Positions 25,958 to 34,975 of a stretch of DNA of 64,000 nucleotides are shown piece after piece (the stretch's first letter is position 1; the number at the start of each line of letters is the position of its first letter). Source of the DNA: Candidatus Coatesiibacteriota bacterium (GTDB lineage: Bacteria > JAFGND01); the NCBI GenBank assembly GCA_016927185.1, contig JAFGND010000044.1:6626-70625 (forward strand), in the 5' to 3' direction. The notes below the pieces were generated by a model. It did not search any database and was not told the origin of the DNA. It saw nothing but the letters and a program-made list of their open reading frames with translations. A program made the position numbers and the translations under genes.

Positions 25958-26490
25958 AATTCCTGGTTTCCCTGATTTTAATCTCAATTATATTTTCATG
26001 TGCCAGGATAGATGACCAAACCAAACCAAGCAAACAGGATTATCCGGATCAGGAAATGAAGAATTTCAAGATGGATACTCTGGATGGACAAAACAAGAAG
26101 TGGATATTGAGGGCAAAATATGCTAGCAAATACTTTGGGCAGCAACTTATAAAAGCTAAGGATGTTAATATTGAGTTTTACAATAAAAAAGGAGAGCATT
26201 ACGCAACCCTTACCTCTGATGAGGGACTTATAAATGAGAATACAAATGATATGCAAGCTATTGGTAATGTTGTAGTTACAACAACAAAAAAAGAGATATT
26301 GAAAACTCCAATCCTTACCTGGTCAAACAGGAAAGCCAAGATTCATAGCAATGACAGGATCTGGTTGAAAAAGGGTAATACTATTACAACCGGAATAGGC
26401 TTTGAAACTGATCCTGATCTGAAGGATGTAATTATATTCAAGGATTTCAGAAGTACGACAACAGAGAGTATAAATGAAAAAGAACTTTAG
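25954..26490 (+). CDS. lptC: LptC-like lipopolysaccharide export protein
   Basis: A 178-residue protein. The hydrophobic start ending in IIFSC suggests a lipoprotein rather than the membrane-anchored E. coli form. The body has the LptC/OstA beta-jellyroll pattern (MDTLDGQNKKWILRAKYA, KAKDVNIEFYNKKGE, LTSDEGLINENT, GNVVVTT). LptC passes LPS from the LptBFG transporter to LptA. It sits between a LytR_C gene and lptA with overlaps at both ends. No lptF or lptG is in the window. Confidence 0.88.
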   Translation: MKFLVSLILISIIFSCARIDDQTKPSKQDYPDQEMKNFKMDTLDGQNKKWILRAKYASKYFGQQLIKAKDVNIEFYNKKGEHYATLTSDEGLINENTNDMQAIGNVVVTTTKKEILKTPILTWSNRKAKIHSNDRIWLKKGNTITTGIGFETDPDLKDVIIFKDFRSTTTESINEKEL

Positions 26491-27781
26491 TTTGTTTCTC
26501 GTGTTTCTGCCCTTGATTGTTTTTGCTGCCAGAAATGATGAACTGAGTGATATCGGAGGAGGAGGGAAAGAACCATATACTGTTGACGGAGACAGATTTG
26601 AAAGCAAGCTTCTTGAAGATGGACAGAGAGTTACATATCTAACTGGCAACTGCAGGCTTGTGCATGGAGATTTAACCATAAGATGCGACAAGACAACTCT
26701 TTACAAGGAGAGAAATCTTGCTTATCTTGATGGAAATGTAGTTATAACCCAGAAAGGAATGAGGGCAACTGCAAAGAAAGGTGTCTATCAGCGTGCTATT
26801 AACAGACTATATCTTGAAGGAAATGCTCATATAGTTGATGGTGATAATGACTTGAAAGCCGAAAAAGTTACCTATTACAGGATAAAGAAACAGGCAGTTT
26901 GTGAAAAGAACGTAATAATAGTTAACAAAAAGCATCAAACAACTATTACTGGAGAATATGCATTATGGGACAGAAATGAAGAAAGCGGATTTATAACTGA
27001 GAATCCTAAAATGGTTATAATTCATGAAAAAGTAACTTATACTTTATATGCCCAGAAACTTGAGATTTACAATAAAGAGAACAAGGCAGTTGCTGTCCAG
27101 GATGTAAGAATGATATCCAAGGATATAAATGCCCTTTGTGGAGTTGGTACTTTCTACAGAAATCAAGGCAGGATTGTAATGCTTGGCGAGCCTGTGCTGT
27201 TCAAGGATAACAGGAAGATATATGGTGATGAAATAGTCATGTATATAGAAGATCAGGAAGTCAATGAGGTGATTGTAATTGGAAATGCAAAAGCAGAGGA
27301 TAAGGTGAAAACAAGTCTTGGAACAAAAATCAACTGGGTCAGCGGAGACAAGATAATAATAAATCTGGGAGATGATGGAATAGAACAAGTTAATGTCATC
27401 GGGAATGCCAAAAGCGTTTATTTCTATGAGGATGAAGAAGAAAAGTCTGGAGTTGGCAAGAACGAGATGACTGGAGATGTAATTACACTATACTGGGAAA
27501 AGAATACAAGAACCTCTTCTGTAAAGAAAAGAAAGAGCGATGAAAGTGATACAAGGTTGACTAAAATTGTTGTTAATGGACAAGTTCAGGGCACTTATTG
27601 GACACCATCCCGGAGAAAGGAAATGACAATAGATGAAACTGCAGAGAAAGCAAAGATTGACGAAAAAACAAGGGAAGGAACAGTAGAGAAAACTGACAAG
27701 AGTGATATTGAAGAGAAAAAGGAATCTCCTGAAAAAATAAAGGAAAATGAAAAAGATGACAGAGGAAACTCAGGGAAGTAA
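26474..27781 (+). CDS. lptA: Extended LptA/OstA-family periplasmic LPS bridge protein
   Basis: A 435-residue exported protein, about twice the length of E. coli LptA. After a signal peptide ([14 protein letters not shown]) it has several OstA repeats ([55 protein letters not shown], and later GNAKAEDKV and GNAKSVYF). The C-terminal 60 residues are Lys/Glu-rich and probably disordered. The greater length could let fewer subunits span the periplasm. It overlaps both lptC and lptB. Confidence 0.85.
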   Translation: MKKNFSLFLVFLPLIVFAARNDELSDIGGGGKEPYTVDGDRFESKLLEDGQRVTYLTGNCRLVHGDLTIRCDKTTLYKERNLAYLDGNVVITQKGMRATAKKGVYQRAINRLYLEGNAHIVDGDNDLKAEKVTYYRIKKQAVCEKNVIIVNKKHQTTITGEYALWDRNEESGFITENPKMVIIHEKVTYTLYAQKLEIYNKENKAVAVQDVRMISKDINALCGVGTFYRNQGRIVMLGEPVLFKDNRKIYGDEIVMYIEDQEVNEVIVIGNAKAEDKVKTSLGTKINWVSGDKIIINLGDDGIEQVNVIGNAKSVYFYEDEEEKSGVGKNEMTGDVITLYWEKNTRTSSVKKRKSDESDTRLTKIVVNGQVQGTYWTPSRRKEMTIDETAEKAKIDEKTREGTVEKTDKSDIEEKKESPEKIKENEKDDRGNSGK

Positions 27782-28517
27782 CAAGAAAAGTATTGTCCTG
27801 GTTGGTAAGGGACTTGAAAAGATATACAGGAAAAGAAAGGTAGTCAAGGGTGTTGATATTGAAATAAATCAGGGAGAAATTGTGGGATTGCTGGGACCAA
27901 ATGGTGCTGGAAAAACCACAACTTTCCATATGATTGTGGGAATGATTAAACCCTATGCAGGAAATGTTTACCTTGGAGAGAGAAGACTCACTAAACTCCC
28001 TATGCACAAGAGAGCAAGGCTGGGAATTTCATATCTTCCACAGGAAGCCAGCATTTTCAGGAAATTGACTGTAGAGCAGAATATAATGGCAGTAATAGAA
28101 GTTCTTCCCAAATTCAGCAGGAAAATGAGGCATGAAAAACTTGAAGAACTTCTTAATGACCTTAAAATTGCTCATATTAGAAAAAACAAGGGATTTGCTC
28201 TTTCTGGCGGGGAGAGAAGAAGGGTAGAAATAGCCAGATCCCTTGTGATACAACCTTATTTCCTGCTTCTTGATGAACCTTTTGCTGGAATTGATCCTAT
28301 TGCAGTAGGACAGATTCAGGAAATAATTCGTGAATTAAGGGAGAAAAAGGGAATAGGAATACTAATAACGGATCATAATGTAAGAGAAACCCTGAATATA
28401 ACAGACAGGGCTTATATAATGTTTGACGGGAAAATACTTATTTCAGGAACATCTGAAAAACTGGCAAATGACCCTAAAGCCAAGGAAATATATTTAGGAG
28501 AGAGTTTCAGACTATAG
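27747..28517 (+). CDS. lptB: LptB-type ABC transporter ATPase
   Basis: A 256-residue ATPase that powers LPS extraction from the inner membrane. Walker [10 protein letters not shown], signature [13 protein letters not shown], Walker [13 protein letters not shown] and the switch His in [10 protein letters not shown], plus the LptB-type [16 protein letters not shown]-loop segment, are all present. The start overlaps the lptA end by 35 bp, with an AAAGGA site inside lptA. The permeases LptF and LptG must be encoded outside the window. Confidence 0.95.
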   Translation: MKKMTEETQGSNKKSIVLVGKGLEKIYRKRKVVKGVDIEINQGEIVGLLGPNGAGKTTTFHMIVGMIKPYAGNVYLGERRLTKLPMHKRARLGISYLPQEASIFRKLTVEQNIMAVIEVLPKFSRKMRHEKLEELLNDLKIAHIRKNKGFALSGGERRRVEIARSLVIQPYFLLLDEPFAGIDPIAVGQIQEIIRELREKKGIGILITDHNVRETLNITDRAYIMFDGKILISGTSEKLANDPKAKEIYLGESFRL

Positions 28518-28527
28518 AGGAGGACTT

Positions 28528-29169
28528 ATGTCTACTATTAATTATTCTGCAAAAGAGATAAGATGCAAGGTTGTTTATTATGGACCTGGGCTTGGTGGCA
28601 AAACAACAAATGTACAGGCCATTTACAAGATGCTGCAACCTCATGAAAGAGGGGAGCTTGTTTCACTCTCTGCAAAGGGATTTTCTACAGGTACTGAGGA
28701 TGAGGCAAGAAAAACAAGATTATTTGATTTCATGCCACTCAGGGTAGGTGTAATGCAGGGATTCAAGGTAATAATGCATATGTATACAGTACCAGGAGAA
28801 GCTTATCATATAGATACCAGAAGATTCATCCTCAGGGGAGTTGACGGGGTGGTTTTTGTTGTTGACTCTCAGGGAGACAGGCTTGAAGCGAACATAGTAA
28901 GCAAAGAGAACTTGTATGAAAACCTGTCTTATTACAGAATTGACAAGAAGTTCTTCCCATTAGTCCTGCAATATAACAAACGGGACCTGAAAAACATCTC
29001 ACCAATTCCAGAACTTAACAAGGTATTGAATACAGAACATCACCCATTTTACACTTCTATCGCAGTTGAAGGAATTGGAGTACTGGAAACACTTCAGAGA
29101 ATAACCGAGATGGTTCTTGTGAAGATTTATAATGATCTTGAAGGAGAAACAGGAGGAAATATAAAATGA
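28528..29169 (+). CDS. mglA: MglA-type small Ras-like GTPase
   Basis: A 213-residue cytosolic GTPase. The P-loop GPGLGGKTTN, PM3 segment TVPGEAYHIDTRRF with the following RGVDGVVFVVDSQ, and base-recognition QYNKRDL are as in MglA, the polarity switch controlling gliding and type IV pili in Myxococcus. The partner GTPase-activating protein MglB is not adjacent. It follows lptB by 10 bp (AGGAGG site) and overlaps rpiB by 4 bases, so it is in the lpt operon. This is consistent with a polarity role for envelope or motility machinery. Confidence 0.9.
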   Translation: MSTINYSAKEIRCKVVYYGPGLGGKTTNVQAIYKMLQPHERGELVSLSAKGFSTGTEDEARKTRLFDFMPLRVGVMQGFKVIMHMYTVPGEAYHIDTRRFILRGVDGVVFVVDSQGDRLEANIVSKENLYENLSYYRIDKKFFPLVLQYNKRDLKNISPIPELNKVLNTEHHPFYTSIAVEGIGVLETLQRITEMVLVKIYNDLEGETGGNIK

Positions 29170-29603
29170 TAATTCATATAGCTTCAGATCATGCAGCTTT
29201 ATCATTGAAACTGGAGATAATAAGGTTTTTAAAGGATAAGGGAATTGAGGTTGTGGATCACGGACCTGAAGCGAGTTGCAGTGTTGATTATCCAGATTAT
29301 GCTGAAAAGCTCTGCAGGGAATTGTTGAACGATAATTCATGCAGGGGAATTCTTCTATGCGGTTCAGGGCTGGGGATGTCTATTGCAGCAAATCGCTACA
29401 GGGGAATAAGGGCAGCTCTATGTCATGATGTCACTCTTGCAAGGCTTAGCAGGGAACATAATGACAGTAATGTGCTTGTTCTTGGAGGAAGAATGACTGG
29501 AACAGATCTTGCACTGGAAATTGTGAATGTATGGCTTGAAACCAAATTCTCTGAAATAGACAGACACTCAAGAAGAATTCAGAAACTAGATAAAATTAAG
29601 TGA
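29166..29603 (+). CDS. rpiB: Ribose-5-phosphate isomerase B
   Basis: A 145-residue RpiB/LacAB-family enzyme interconverting ribose 5-phosphate and ribulose 5-phosphate. IASDHAALSLK at the start, VDYPDYA, the GILLCGSGLGMSIAANR anion-hole loop (Cys is the catalytic base in many RpiB proteins) and HNDSNVLVLGGR are present. It works in the same pathway as the transaldolase-like gene at 24166, although on the other strand. It overlaps mglA by 4 bases. Confidence 0.95.
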   Translation: MIIHIASDHAALSLKLEIIRFLKDKGIEVVDHGPEASCSVDYPDYAEKLCRELLNDNSCRGILLCGSGLGMSIAANRYRGIRAALCHDVTLARLSREHNDSNVLVLGGRMTGTDLALEIVNVWLETKFSEIDRHSRRIQKLDKIK

Positions 29604-29614
29604 AAGGAAACATT

Positions 29615-30208
29615 GTGAATATATTGGAAAAACTTAACACTCCAATTTTTTCTGCAGAAGGAATTCCTTCAAAACTTGATTATGATAATTACAAGCTAAG
29701 AATTGATGGATTGGTTGAAAATGAGTTGATACTTTCATTTGAAGATATCAAGGCAATGTCTTTTAAAACCTATAACAAGAGGCTGACTTCAGTTAGCGGA
29801 TTTACAGTCAGGGCAAAATGGACTGGAGTTCCACTTGATGATTTGTTGAAGAAGGCAGGCTTGAAAAGCAATGCAAAGTATTTGCTTTCTACTTCTGCTG
29901 GAGGATATACTTCATGTGTTCCATTATCGGAGGTCACTGAGAATAAAGTTTGCCTTGTTTGTTATCTGGTTGATAATGAACTTCTCGGTCCCAAATATGG
30001 AGGTCCTGTAAGATTATTCATTCCTCATCTCTGGGGATACAAGTCAACCAAGTATCTTGTAATGCTGAGTCTTATAGAGAAATACATCAAGGGTTACTGG
30101 GAAAGCAGAGGCTATACAGATTCTGCAGAAATAGAACCAGGAATGACTTATGATGTAAATAGTGGAAAAAGAAAGCAGATCAAGGGAGGTGAAGTAACAG
30201 AATTCTAA
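29615..30208 (+). CDS. Sulfite-oxidase/MsrP-fold molybdopterin-domain protein lacking the Cys ligand
   Basis: A 197-residue cytosolic protein; there is no signal peptide. A GTG at 29615 is chosen because AAAGGA lies 6 bases upstream. The molybdopterin oxidoreductase core is recognisable: YKLRIDGLVENE, SGFTVRAKWTGVPLDDLLKKAG, SAGGYTSCVPL, DNELLGPKYGGPVRLFIPHLWGYKSTK. In catalytic members the Mo-binding Cys precedes the GW of CVxGW; here the segment reads SVSGF, with Ser59 at that position. It may bind the pterin without the usual redox chemistry. It lies between rpiB and map. Confidence 0.82.
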   Translation: MNILEKLNTPIFSAEGIPSKLDYDNYKLRIDGLVENELILSFEDIKAMSFKTYNKRLTSVSGFTVRAKWTGVPLDDLLKKAGLKSNAKYLLSTSAGGYTSCVPLSEVTENKVCLVCYLVDNELLGPKYGGPVRLFIPHLWGYKSTKYLVMLSLIEKYIKGYWESRGYTDSAEIEPGMTYDVNSGKRKQIKGGEVTEF

Positions 30209-30238
30209 CAGATTTTTGTTGTTCAGAATTGTTTAAAG

Positions 30239-31060
30239 ATGGCTCAATTATTGCTTAAAACAGAAGAGGATATTGAAAGAATTGCTGAAGCAGGAAGTAT
30301 AGCTGCTGAGTGCCTTATCTACCTCTCCAGAAAATTGAAACCCGGTATAAATACGCTGCAGATAGATAGATGGGCAGGAGAGTTTATAAATGATAACGGA
30401 GGGATATCTGCTTCCAAAGGTTATCATGGTTATCCAGCTGAAATATGCATATCGCCCAACAATGTAATAGTCCATGGTATACCAAGCAAGAAAATAATAT
30501 TAAAGGATGGAGATATACTTTCTCTCGATATTGCCGTGAAAAAGAATGGCTTTATAGGAGATACTGCTGCAACTTATCCAGTCGGGGAAGTGAATGATGA
30601 TGTAAAGCAGCTTCTGGAAGTAACTGAGAAATCAATTTACAAGGCTCTTTCTATATGTACAATCGGAAGCAAGATTGCTGAAATTGGCAAGATAATTGAG
30701 GAATATGTAAATCCATATGGCTTTGGTATTGTAAGAGATTATGCAGGGCATGGTGTCGGATATTTCATGCATGAAAAACCTAATGTTCCTAATTATGATG
30801 CTACCAGGGAACTTGGTTACAGGCTTGGAACCTGGACTAAGGGAAATAGCGATATAATGATACCTATGCAGACAGGAATGGTATTCACAATTGAACCTAT
30901 GATTAATCAAGGTACATACAGAACAAGAACATTGACAGATGGATGGACAGTAGTAACAAGTGACGGAAAATTATCCGCTCATTTCGAACATACATTGACT
31001 GTTTCTGAAAAAGGGGTAAGACTTCTCACTTTGACAAAAGAAGAAAAATCTTTCAGATAA
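30239..31060 (+). CDS. map: Methionine aminopeptidase, type I
   Basis: A 273-residue metalloenzyme that removes N-terminal Met from nascent proteins. The metal ligands D97, D108, H171, E219 and E250 and the substrate His79 and His178 are all in place (SLDIAV, GDTA, GHGVG, TIEPM, FEHT). Compared with the E. coli enzyme there are roughly a dozen extra residues before the E219 loop (around 187-208, LGTWTKGNSD). Its stop abuts the stop of the convergent gene with no spacer. Confidence 0.95.
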   Translation: MAQLLLKTEEDIERIAEAGSIAAECLIYLSRKLKPGINTLQIDRWAGEFINDNGGISASKGYHGYPAEICISPNNVIVHGIPSKKIILKDGDILSLDIAVKKNGFIGDTAATYPVGEVNDDVKQLLEVTEKSIYKALSICTIGSKIAEIGKIIEEYVNPYGFGIVRDYAGHGVGYFMHEKPNVPNYDATRELGYRLGTWTKGNSDIMIPMQTGMVFTIEPMINQGTYRTRTLTDGWTVVTSDGKLSAHFEHTLTVSEKGVRLLTLTKEEKSFR

Positions 31061-32116
31061 TTAGTAGTCAACAAGACCCTGCACAAGAATGGCCATAAAT
31101 GAGGCTAAAGCTGCAAGATAATAAAATGACCTTGTTTTCATGAAATCACTATAGAATTTTCTTGATATCCAGAATACAAGAAAGGAAAAGACTAATAAAC
31201 CAATTATTCCTAAATCAGCAAGTATATGCAGGTAAATATTGTGCGGATACCATGCATATAGTTCGGCACCTTCTGGCTTGAACCATTTATAAACATCAGG
31301 AAAAGTTCCAGCCCCGTAGCCTGTTAAAGGTCTTAAAGAAATTGCTTTTATAGCAGCTTGCCACAAGAAAAGTCTCTTTGTATTGCTTGAAGAATCAGTT
31401 GTGAAAATAGAGAAAATCTTTGCTTCAAGCAATGGTACAGTAAGCGCAATAACAAGAAGCAGTATAACAGATGCAAATAGGATATATTTAAGATATTTGT
31501 TGTTTCTGTAAAACAGGAAGAAAAAGATTATTGAACCTGCAAATCCAAGCCATGCCCCTCTTGAAAATGTTAATACCAGACCAGTTATTCCTGACAGAAG
31601 AGCGATTGCATAAAACACGAATCTGAAACCTTTCTCTTCCCTGACACCTGCTATAATGAAAGGAAGCACGAAGATCATGAACATTCCAAGGGAATTAGGT
31701 CTGTAAAGAGTTGCTCTTGCCCTGATTCCGTAAATGAAAAACTGGAATATACTCAGTATGCAGAAGATAATGACAAGAAATGATGTAATATCAAGAAGCA
31801 GTATTCTCTTTGGTTTATATACATTCCAGATATTCTCTGTTACAAGACCTGCAAGTATAATGGATAAGGAAATTATAAGGCTATTCTTTATATTGAATGA
31901 AAACGGTGTAAGAATGAGTGATAGTGCTCCAAGCATTGATATTGCTTGTGGATATGGATTGTTTTCAGGAAATATAGAGTCAGGTAGATTTGCAAGGAAA
32001 CCTGCAAGGATAAAAATTATAGAATATATATATGAAAATGGAAATAATCCCAGTATAATCAAACCTAAAGAAACAGATGAAATTGAAAAATATACTCTCA
32101 GTTTTTCAATATTCAT
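31061..32116 (-). CDS. O-antigen ligase/polymerase-like (Wzy_C) membrane protein, possibly truncated
   Basis: A 351-residue polytopic membrane protein with about ten helices. The Wzy_C/WaaL region is clear: TFSRGAWLGFAGS, RLFLWQAAIKAISLRPLTGYGAGTFP and WYPHNIYLHILADLGIIGLLVF. The family attaches or polymerises O-antigen or related glycans on undecaprenyl-linked intermediates. It stops at QGLVDY, where relatives usually continue with one or two more helices, and the stop directly abuts the end of map. C-terminal loss is therefore suspected. It overlaps the PilT-like gene by 4 bases. Confidence 0.8.
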   Translation of the reverse strand: MNIEKLRVYFSISSVSLGLIILGLFPFSYIYSIIFILAGFLANLPDSIFPENNPYPQAISMLGALSLILTPFSFNIKNSLIISLSIILAGLVTENIWNVYKPKRILLLDITSFLVIIFCILSIFQFFIYGIRARATLYRPNSLGMFMIFVLPFIIAGVREEKGFRFVFYAIALLSGITGLVLTFSRGAWLGFAGSIIFFFLFYRNNKYLKYILFASVILLLVIALTVPLLEAKIFSIFTTDSSSNTKRLFLWQAAIKAISLRPLTGYGAGTFPDVYKWFKPEGAELYAWYPHNIYLHILADLGIIGLLVFSFLVFWISRKFYSDFMKTRSFYYLAALASFMAILVQGLVDY

Positions 32117-33501
32117 TGAGTAAGATAACCCATTTTCACAAGAGATGATCTTAATGATTTCACATCAATGGATTTTGCAAGAGCTTCTTCATTGCTTATC
32201 TCCTTTTTCTTTATGAGATCAAGCAGAAAATCATTGAGCAGTATCATTCCGTTTTCACTTGCTGCTTGCATTGCAGATGGTATCTGATATGATTTCTTCT
32301 CTTTCAATAGATTTGAAATAGCTTTGTTTATTACAAGAACTTCATATGCTGATATTTTCTGGTTGCTTGTTGATTTAAGAAGGATTTTTGTAACAACTCC
32401 CAGAAGGTTTTCTGCTATCATTATTCTTATGATATCTTTTTTCTCTTCAGGAAAGAGCTCAATAATCCTTTCTATTGTCATGTAAGATGAAGCAGACATG
32501 AAAGTTGCAAGAACAAGGCATCCATTTTCAGCAAGCTCAAGAGCTGCAAGTATATGTTCAGGATCATTCAGCTCGCTAATATATATAATATCAGGATCTT
32601 CTCTCAAGGTGGATTTCAATGCCTGCTTGAAAGAGATGCTATGTTCACCAATCTCTCTCTGATTTACAATAGATTTCCTGGATGTGATTATGTATTCAAT
32701 AGGATCTTCCAGAGTTATTATATGTTTTGAAGAAGAATTATTTATATGTTCAATCAAAGAAGCTACCAGAGTTGATTTCCCGCTTCCTTTTGTTCCAGTA
32801 AAGAGTATCAAGCCTTTGGGTGAATTAATCAGTTTCTTGACTGATTCTGGAATATTCAACTCGTCAGGGGTCTTGATTTTATTCGGAATTATCCTCATCA
32901 CGGCAGCAGGACCTGTTTTATCTGTAAACAGGTTTATCCTGAATCTGCATTTGTTTTCATAAGAAAATGCAAAATCGCAGTCCTTATTCTTCCTGAATAC
33001 ATCCTTGAATCTCAGTGGAGTGATAGTATTTATTAAATCCTCCATCAATGTTATATTTATGTCATCAAAATCATCAAGAGGCTTTAGCTCACCATCTATT
33101 CTCAATATGGGTTTCTGGTTTGTTGTCAAATGCAGATCACTCGCACCAGTACTTAATGCAGAATCAAAAAGCTGATTTATGATAGGAGATTTTTCAGGAG
33201 GAATTTGTGATGAAGCTGGAACAGGTTTTATCTCTAATTCCAGTCTGTTAGTCTCTCCCCGCAAATTAATGGTAATTGGAGGTCTTCCCTGTGGATGATA
33301 CTGGATTTCCTGGGTAATATCGGTAACAGTAAGACCTATTGCTTCTTTGAGAATTGCATTAAGCTCATTGGTTTCCTTGGCTTTATTTGAAAGAGATCTT
33401 TCTTTGCCGTCTTTTTGAAGAACTATTCCTGATTGACCAATTATCAGTGCATCAGCCTGGTAATTGAAAAGATACATGCAGATCTTGTCTAAACGTTTCA
33501 T
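32113..33501 (-). CDS. PilT/GspE-like secretion ATPase with divergent His box
   Basis: A 462-residue ATPase. An N-terminal region of about 105 residues of unknown fold precedes a PilT-type module: ASDLHLTTNQKPILRIDGEL, Walker A GTKGSGKS (236-243), an Asp-box-like LEDPIEY, and Walker B-like DPDIIYISELND (303-313), where PilT has LVGEMRD. The His box of PilT (HLVFGTLHTSSA) is replaced by CLVLATFMSASS (328-339), losing both His residues. ATP binding is likely, but the motor cycle may be altered, as in PilU-like or regulatory paralogues. It is cotranscribed with the unknown gene at 33501. Confidence 0.83.
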   Translation of the reverse strand: MKRLDKICMYLFNYQADALIIGQSGIVLQKDGKERSLSNKAKETNELNAILKEAIGLTVTDITQEIQYHPQGRPPITINLRGETNRLELEIKPVPASSQIPPEKSPIINQLFDSALSTGASDLHLTTNQKPILRIDGELKPLDDFDDINITLMEDLINTITPLRFKDVFRKNKDCDFAFSYENKCRFRINLFTDKTGPAAVMRIIPNKIKTPDELNIPESVKKLINSPKGLILFTGTKGSGKSTLVASLIEHINNSSSKHIITLEDPIEYIITSRKSIVNQREIGEHSISFKQALKSTLREDPDIIYISELNDPEHILAALELAENGCLVLATFMSASSYMTIERIIELFPEEKKDIIRIMIAENLLGVVTKILLKSTSNQKISAYEVLVINKAISNLLKEKKSYQIPSAMQAASENGMILLNDFLLDLIKKKEISNEEALAKSIDVKSLRSSLVKMGYLTQ

Positions 33502-33965
33502 TATACTCCTAGATTGAGAATGTAAATACTGGATCTGTTTATTACATAAAAGTAATCATCTTGTTTTATTGTGAAAAAGAGGACAGGTTTGTTAATAATG
33601 TCAGAGATTCTTTTTCTTTCAGGTTTTGCTGGCTCCCATAATTCTCCATTAAGGGATTCTCCGTCAATAAACTCAATGGATATATTGTTGCCAGGACAAA
33701 TTATTGTCTTCAAATACTCTATCTCCTGTTCGTCAGGAATATAGCGAAGATAGTATATATATGTTTTATTAAGAAGGTGAATTCTTCCCAGCGGAGATCT
33801 ATATATAAGGAACGGTTCATTCAAATTCATCACTTCATATGGGGTTTGATAGCGCATGGAATATGATGGTGAAAGGGACAGGAATATATCAGCATCGATA
33901 GGTTTCCTGTCTCTTCCATGCCTTATTTCAACTGGTTGAATTTTGGTATCTATTTTCAAATCCAT
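33501..33965 (-). CDS. Unknown protein paired with the PilT-like ATPase
   Basis: A 154-residue soluble protein with no signal or membrane segment and no family recognised. It is predicted to be mostly beta (FLIYRSPLGRIHLL, TYIYYLRYI, VLFFTIKQDDYFYVI). Its stop overlaps the ATPase start by one base, so they are coupled and may interact. TTGACA at 33995-34000 (minus) lies 35 bp before the ATG, which has no ribosome site. Confidence 0.7.
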   Translation of the reverse strand: MDLKIDTKIQPVEIRHGRDRKPIDADIFLSLSPSYSMRYQTPYEVMNLNEPFLIYRSPLGRIHLLNKTYIYYLRYIPDEQEIEYLKTIICPGNNISIEFIDGESLNGELWEPAKPERKRISDIINKPVLFFTIKQDDYFYVINRSSIYILNLGV

Positions 33966-33994
33966 ATAAATGGAAAAAAATATATAACAAATTT

Positions 33995-34000
33995 TGTCAA
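33995..34000 (-). promoter_or_regulatory. CTTGACA box, probably giving a leaderless transcript
   Basis: On the minus strand TTGACA starts exactly 35 bp before the ATG at 33965. The intervening DNA is AT-rich with TATATT but no clear -10 at 17 bp and no ribosome site. Confidence 0.4.
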
Positions 34001-34096
34001 GTTTCTTAAAATAACTGGATATAAAATCAATATGATATTTTCAAGTTTTTTCGAATTTCTCATTGACTGAAGATACTGAATGAAAAGATTAAGGCA

Positions 34097-34975
34097 ATGT
34101 CAAATGAGCTTGTATGGAGAAATTCTTTTTTTTCAAGGTTTATCTTGTTCATTTTTTCTTTGTTCCCATTTATCATGAACATACTGGTAATTGTATTGCC
34201 TTTTCTTGAGGATAAAGATAAACTTGTTAATACAATATTGTTGATGATTGGAGGATTCTCCGTATTCATCCCATTAACAATGTTTTCAGGATACCAGTTC
34301 ATCATGTCATTGAAAACCATATCAGTAAATAATGAAGGTATTAGATATGGAAGCAAGTTTTATCCATGGTCTGAATTCAAGACAGTATTTTATGAAAAAG
34401 AGAATTTCAGTCCAGGATTAGTATTTGTCAGAAATGATGAAAGCAGACTTGAACTTTATTTCATGTATAGCGGAAAGTCATCTCTGCGTTTCATGTCAAG
34501 CATCAAGAGTATTGCACTAAGGAATATGAATGAAGGAGAACAGAAGCATTTCATGCTTTCTTTTGCCAACAGGCTTGCAATAAAGTTCCTTCCTGTCATA
34601 ATGATATTTCCAATAGTATTTGCCCTTATTCCATGGCTTGTAAAACAATATATGGCAGGTCAAATTCCAAGATTATATTTGTCATTATCTCTTATTGGTT
34701 TGATATCATTAATATACTTTTTTTTGACGCTTTACAGAATATTGATGAGAACATATATCATTGATGAGGATGCATTGAAAGTAATGACAGGGAAGAAGCT
34801 TACTGAAAGCATAAGTTATGATTCAATAATTGATCTAATCCTTTTTAAAAACTCAGGTATGTCATTATTGATGATAAAAACAGCTAATAAAACAATGCGT
34901 ATCTATTCCCAGATAGGAAATCTTGAATCTCTTGAAAAAAGCCTCAGGAAAAGGGTTTTCAAAGACACAAGCTAA
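34097..34975 (+). CDS. Membrane protein with two PH-like segments
   Basis: A 292-residue inner-membrane protein with two hydrophobic hairpins (about 15-70 and 160-215). Each is followed by a soluble segment resembling bacterial PH (DUF304-type) domains: ISVNNEGIRYGSKFYPWSEFKTV and YIIDEDALKVMTGKKLTESISYDSIIDLIL. An AAGG site is close to the ATG. It stands alone between two minus-strand blocks and ends directly against the stop of the convergent PorV-like gene. The function is unknown. Confidence 0.65.
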   Translation: MSNELVWRNSFFSRFILFIFSLFPFIMNILVIVLPFLEDKDKLVNTILLMIGGFSVFIPLTMFSGYQFIMSLKTISVNNEGIRYGSKFYPWSEFKTVFYEKENFSPGLVFVRNDESRLELYFMYSGKSSLRFMSSIKSIALRNMNEGEQKHFMLSFANRLAIKFLPVIMIFPIVFALIPWLVKQYMAGQIPRLYLSLSLIGLISLIYFFLTLYRILMRTYIIDEDALKVMTGKKLTESISYDSIIDLILFKNSGMSLLMIKTANKTMRIYSQIGNLESLEKSLRKRVFKDTS

